From: CALGLS01 sp965222105
GTDB lineage: Bacteria > Bacteroidota > Bacteroidia > Chitinophagales > Saprospiraceae
Length of the DNA: 64,000 bases
Assembly: GCA_965222105.1 (NCBI GenBank)
Contig: CBDCTQ010000072.1
Location: forward strand, 186,001-250,000
Direction of reading: 5' to 3'
Shown here: one piece after another, positions 61,892-64,000 of the stretch
Layout of the letters: the number at the start of each line of letters is the position of its first letter
Position numbering within the stretch: position 1 is the stretch's first letter
Position numbers and translations under genes: made by a program
The notes under the pieces: generated by a model
Seen by the model: only the letters and a program-made list of their open reading frames with translations
Told to the model about the DNA's origin: nothing
Databases searched by the model: none

Positions 61892-61968
61892 GTCTTTTTA
61901 TTAAAGATAGTGTTTTTTTGCGGGATATCAAAATGACTTTTTTCGCCTGAAGAAGTACGTAATAGTGG

Positions 61969-63105
61969 TTAGGCGGTTGTCGCCGCACTGACTTTAGTGA
62001 GTTGTGGGTGAGGGAGCTGAACAATTGCCTGTACTATCCGCTCCGCCGCCTTGCCGTCCCATAGGTCGGGGATGCTTCCTTTTTTCCAGTCACCGACGTT
62101 GAGTTTTTGAAGGAGGGGTACAATGTTGTCCGGGTTGGTGCCGGCCAACTCGTTGGTTCCGACGGTGATGGTTTCGGGGCGTTCGGTGGTGTCGCGGAGG
62201 GTGATACAGGGCACGCCCAGTACAGTTGTTTCTTCTGTAATGCCGCCGGAATCGGTTATCACTCCGCTGGCGTTTTTGATCAGGTAGATGAACTCCAGAT
62301 AGGGCATGGGGCCGGTGATAAGGAGGTTAGAAAAGCTCATCCCCAGTTGGTCGTACATTTTTTTGGTGCGGGGATGCATGGGGAATACGACTTTTCTGTC
62401 GGCTACATTATCATTTATCAGCTTAAGCAAATGGTCGAGTTGTTGCATCGCATCTACGTTGGAGGGGCGATGCAAGGTCGTAACATAGTAAGGATTTTGA
62501 TCAAGGTGGTGATCGTCAAAAAAGTTGGGTTTGACGATTTTATCCAAATTTCCCAAAAGGGAATCGATCATGGTATTGCCTACGAAAAATATCTTATCCC
62601 TGTGATGACCGAGTTTCAGCAGGTTTTCATTGGCGACCGTCGACGTGGTGAAAAAGAAATCGGTAATGCTGTCGGTGACCATCCGGTTAATCTCCTCCGG
62701 CATTTTTTCGTCGCCCGACCGGATGCCTCCTTCAACGTGCGCCACTTTTACCCACGCTTTTTTGGCCACTATGGCACAGGCCATGGTAGAAGTTACATCG
62801 CCTACTACAATACAAAGCTGGGGTTTCCATTCTTGCAATGCTTTTTCATAGGCCGCCATAATGCCTCCCGTCTGGGTAGCCTGTGTGCCGGAGCCCACTC
62901 CGAAGTTGATGTGGGGTTCGGGGATGTTGAGTTGGGTGAAAAAATCGGCACTCATCTTTTTGTCGTAGTGTTGGCCGGTGTGGATGAGGCGGTATTCAAT
63001 TGCGCGTTCGGGGTGCGCATTGTTATATTCGTGGATGGAATGGATGATCGGAGCGATTTTCATGAAGTTGGGTCGGGCTCCGGCTATGATGTCGAGGGTG
63101 GTCAA
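61969..63105 (-). CDS. wecB: UDP-N-acetylglucosamine 2-epimerase (non-hydrolysing)
   Basis: About 378 residues. The opening TTLDIIAGARPNFMKIAPI fits the WecB N-terminus, and further motifs are HTGQHYDKKMS, VVGDVTSTMACAIVAKK, HVEGGIRSGDE, PEEINRMVTDS and SGGITEETTVLGVPCITLRDTTERPETI. It interconverts UDP-GlcNAc and UDP-ManNAc for surface polysaccharide. I chose the TTG at 63105. The ATG at 63192 would add 29 residues encoded by a hairpin repeat, which is unlike the family. The TTG follows an A/T-rich stretch, as is usual for starts here. Confidence 0.9.
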   Translation of the reverse strand: MTTLDIIAGARPNFMKIAPIIHSIHEYNNAHPERAIEYRLIHTGQHYDKKMSADFFTQLNIPEPHINFGVGSGTQATQTGGIMAAYEKALQEWKPQLCIVVGDVTSTMACAIVAKKAWVKVAHVEGGIRSGDEKMPEEINRMVTDSITDFFFTTSTVANENLLKLGHHRDKIFFVGNTMIDSLLGNLDKIVKPNFFDDHHLDQNPYYVTTLHRPSNVDAMQQLDHLLKLINDNVADRKVVFPMHPRTKKMYDQLGMSFSNLLITGPMPYLEFIYLIKNASGVITDSGGITEETTVLGVPCITLRDTTERPETITVGTNELAGTNPDNIVPLLQKLNVGDWKKGSIPDLWDGKAAERIVQAIVQLPHPQLTKVSAATTA

Positions 63106-63136
63106 GGTGGTTGATTTTAAAAAAAATGGATAAGGC

Positions 63137-63176
63137 CATCGCAGCCGACCCCGAGTATTCGGGGCCGACTGCGATG
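63137..63176. repeat. Nested hairpin upstream of wecB
   Basis: Outer arms CATCGCAG and CTGCGATG (63137-63144 and 63169-63176) enclose a CCCCGAGTATTCGGGG palindrome (63149-63164). A related pair of arms, CATCGCAG at 55725-55732 and CTGCGACG at 55767-55774, lies just after the YdcF start. Both are followed by GAACGA. Confidence 0.6.
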
Positions 63177-63228
63177 AACGATGGTAATACATTTACATTT
63201 TCTAATTGCCTGCAACTTCATCATATCG

Positions 63229-63846
63229 CTACACCACATATTGAAAGTAGCAGTATTTATCGTTTACGTGATCATTGTCGTCCATTTCTTCAAAGTTTGC
63301 TTTTGCCAAACACTTTTTTGAGGCTATATTATTCCTTAGCGTATATGCAATAATATGCCTTCTTTGGAAGTGGGTTATGGCATGGTCGACCAGTTGCCCG
63401 ATTGCCTCAATGGTGAAGCGCTTTCTTCTTGCCGAAGGTTTGGTGGCAAAACCGATCACACAATGCTGGTGCATATCAGCTATGGTCTCGCTGTTCAATT
63501 CATAGAGGTTGAGCAGTCCTATGTATTCTCCGGTTTTTTTGATTTTGTACAACCAGTCGCATGCTCCGCGTTTGGGTGAAAACCGGTTGTAATTCAGGTG
63601 ATTGTCCACGTATTTTTTCAGGGCATCCAGGTTTTTGTACTCTGGCACAGCAAAGGGCGTTTCGTCGCCTTTGAACATCTCGTAAATGGCTTTATAGTTG
63701 TGGTAGTCCAGCATTTCAAATTCCAGCCGCTCCGTTGGTTCCAGGTTTATGAAATCGTAATATGGTTCCCCCGCCGAAGACGGGGCAAGCGGGCGTTGTT
63801 GGTGGACGCGCTGTAGATAATCTTTTCGCTGTTGTTGTCTGTCCAT
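63229..63846 (-). CDS. GNAT-family acetyltransferase
   Basis: A 205-residue protein of the RimJ/RimL-like GNAT group. RLEFEMLDYHNYKAIYEMF, YIGLLNLYELNSE, HQHCVIGFATKPSARRKRFTIEAIGQLVDHAIT and NNIASKKCLAKANFEEM match the conserved acetyl-CoA site and C-terminal strand. It should acetylate an amino group of an unknown substrate. The first 30 residues (RVHQQRPLAPSSAGEP) are not typical and are partly encoded by a CCCCGTC-TTC-GGCGGGG hairpin. Confidence 0.82.
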   Translation of the reverse strand: MDRQQQRKDYLQRVHQQRPLAPSSAGEPYYDFINLEPTERLEFEMLDYHNYKAIYEMFKGDETPFAVPEYKNLDALKKYVDNHLNYNRFSPKRGACDWLYKIKKTGEYIGLLNLYELNSETIADMHQHCVIGFATKPSARRKRFTIEAIGQLVDHAITHFQRRHIIAYTLRNNIASKKCLAKANFEEMDDNDHVNDKYCYFQYVV

Positions 63847-63869
63847 TACATGTATTTTCCCTTCTGCCC

Positions 63870-64000
63870 CTATTCTTCTAATTCTTTCTTAAATTCGTCC
63901 GTATCAATTACCCGTACTTTGGGGAATTCAATTTTGTCTAATATTTTGAAATCTTTGTCGTGAGTCACTATGTAACTTGCATTTGCCGTTATGGCACAAT
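63870..64000 (-). CDS. PIN-domain toxin-like protein, C-terminal end
   Basis: Only the last 42 residues are inside the window, reading CAITANASYIVTHDKDFKIL and ending KKELEE. The strand-turn ANASYIVTHDKDF with its Asp pair and the later KVRVIDTDEF match the C-terminus of PIN-domain toxins of the toxin-antitoxin type. The antitoxin would lie beyond the right edge. The gene is too incomplete for a firm call. Confidence 0.7.
   Translation of the reverse strand, partial: CAITANASYIVTHDKDFKILDKIEFPKVRVIDTDEFKKELEE

Noticed and set aside
61969..63192. WecB start at the ATG at 63192
   Set aside because: The extra 29 residues are encoded by a hairpin and do not match the family. The TTG at 63105 gives the usual N-terminus.
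1..64000. tRNA, rRNA, tmRNA genes or a replication origin
   Set aside because: No cloverleaf, rRNA segment or DnaA-box cluster was recognised by eye. A covariance-model scan would be needed to exclude small RNAs.

Overview
The window looks like a piece of a Bacteroidota chromosome, most likely Saprospiraceae-like. Several secreted proteins end in a type IX secretion (T9SS) type A sorting domain (PNP motif, then a GVYxL-like strand). There is a TonB receptor paired with a small lipoprotein. The cbb3 oxidase has the Bacteroidota layout (fused ccoNO, single-heme CcoP). Start codons sit in A/T-rich contexts without Shine-Dalgarno sequences. No rRNA, tRNA or CRISPR array was recognised. The taxonomic call is inference from gene content.

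Layout. 1-12 kb: end of a TonB receptor and its lipoprotein, a helical-repeat protein, a GH13 lipoprotein, a CAT-like acyltransferase, beta-barrel-like proteins (one frameshifted), an AprA-like methyltransferase and a broken orphan xisI. Four copies of a 166-217 bp TA-ended element with terminal inverted repeats lie between these genes and carry nested 18-22 bp palindromes. 12-25 kb: Nudix hydrolase, four T9SS-secreted proteins (lamin-tail-like, vWFA, beta-propeller, metalloprotease), a PD-(D/E)XK transposase-family protein and a GT-C-like membrane protein. 25-33 kb: TfoX-like protein, AAA ATPase-nuclease, phosphoesterase, an unknown 606-aa protein and a SNF2 helicase. 33-37 kb: three nearly identical tandem genes of the Rpn/PD-(D/E)XK transposase family. 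They differ mainly in the number of 4-residue KG-type repeats. 39-48 kb: complete cbb3 oxidase locus (CcoI-like copper ATPase, CcoS, CcoNO, CcoQ, CcoP, CcoG, CcoH, TauE/SafE-type protein), with two identical FNR-like palindromes. 48-64 kb: an EAD11-like effector-associated protein, two Uma2 nucleases, a sodium/solute symporter, surface-polysaccharide genes (fcl, gmd, sugar transferase, wecB), a second SNF2 helicase with a SWIM zinc finger, an RQC-minor-like DNA-binding protein, a GNAT enzyme and the end of a PIN toxin.

The most notable items are: a 403-residue LAGLIDADG intein inside GDP-mannose 4,6-dehydratase, whose first residue appears to be Thr rather than Cys/Ser; the mosaic Rpn array with its variable-length coding repeat; and the modular MITE/palindrome family. 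The cco genes form a functional unit: copper import and assembly factors flank the oxidase subunits. The gmd-fcl pair makes GDP-L-fucose, which together with WecB and the initiating sugar transferase points to capsule or exopolysaccharide synthesis.
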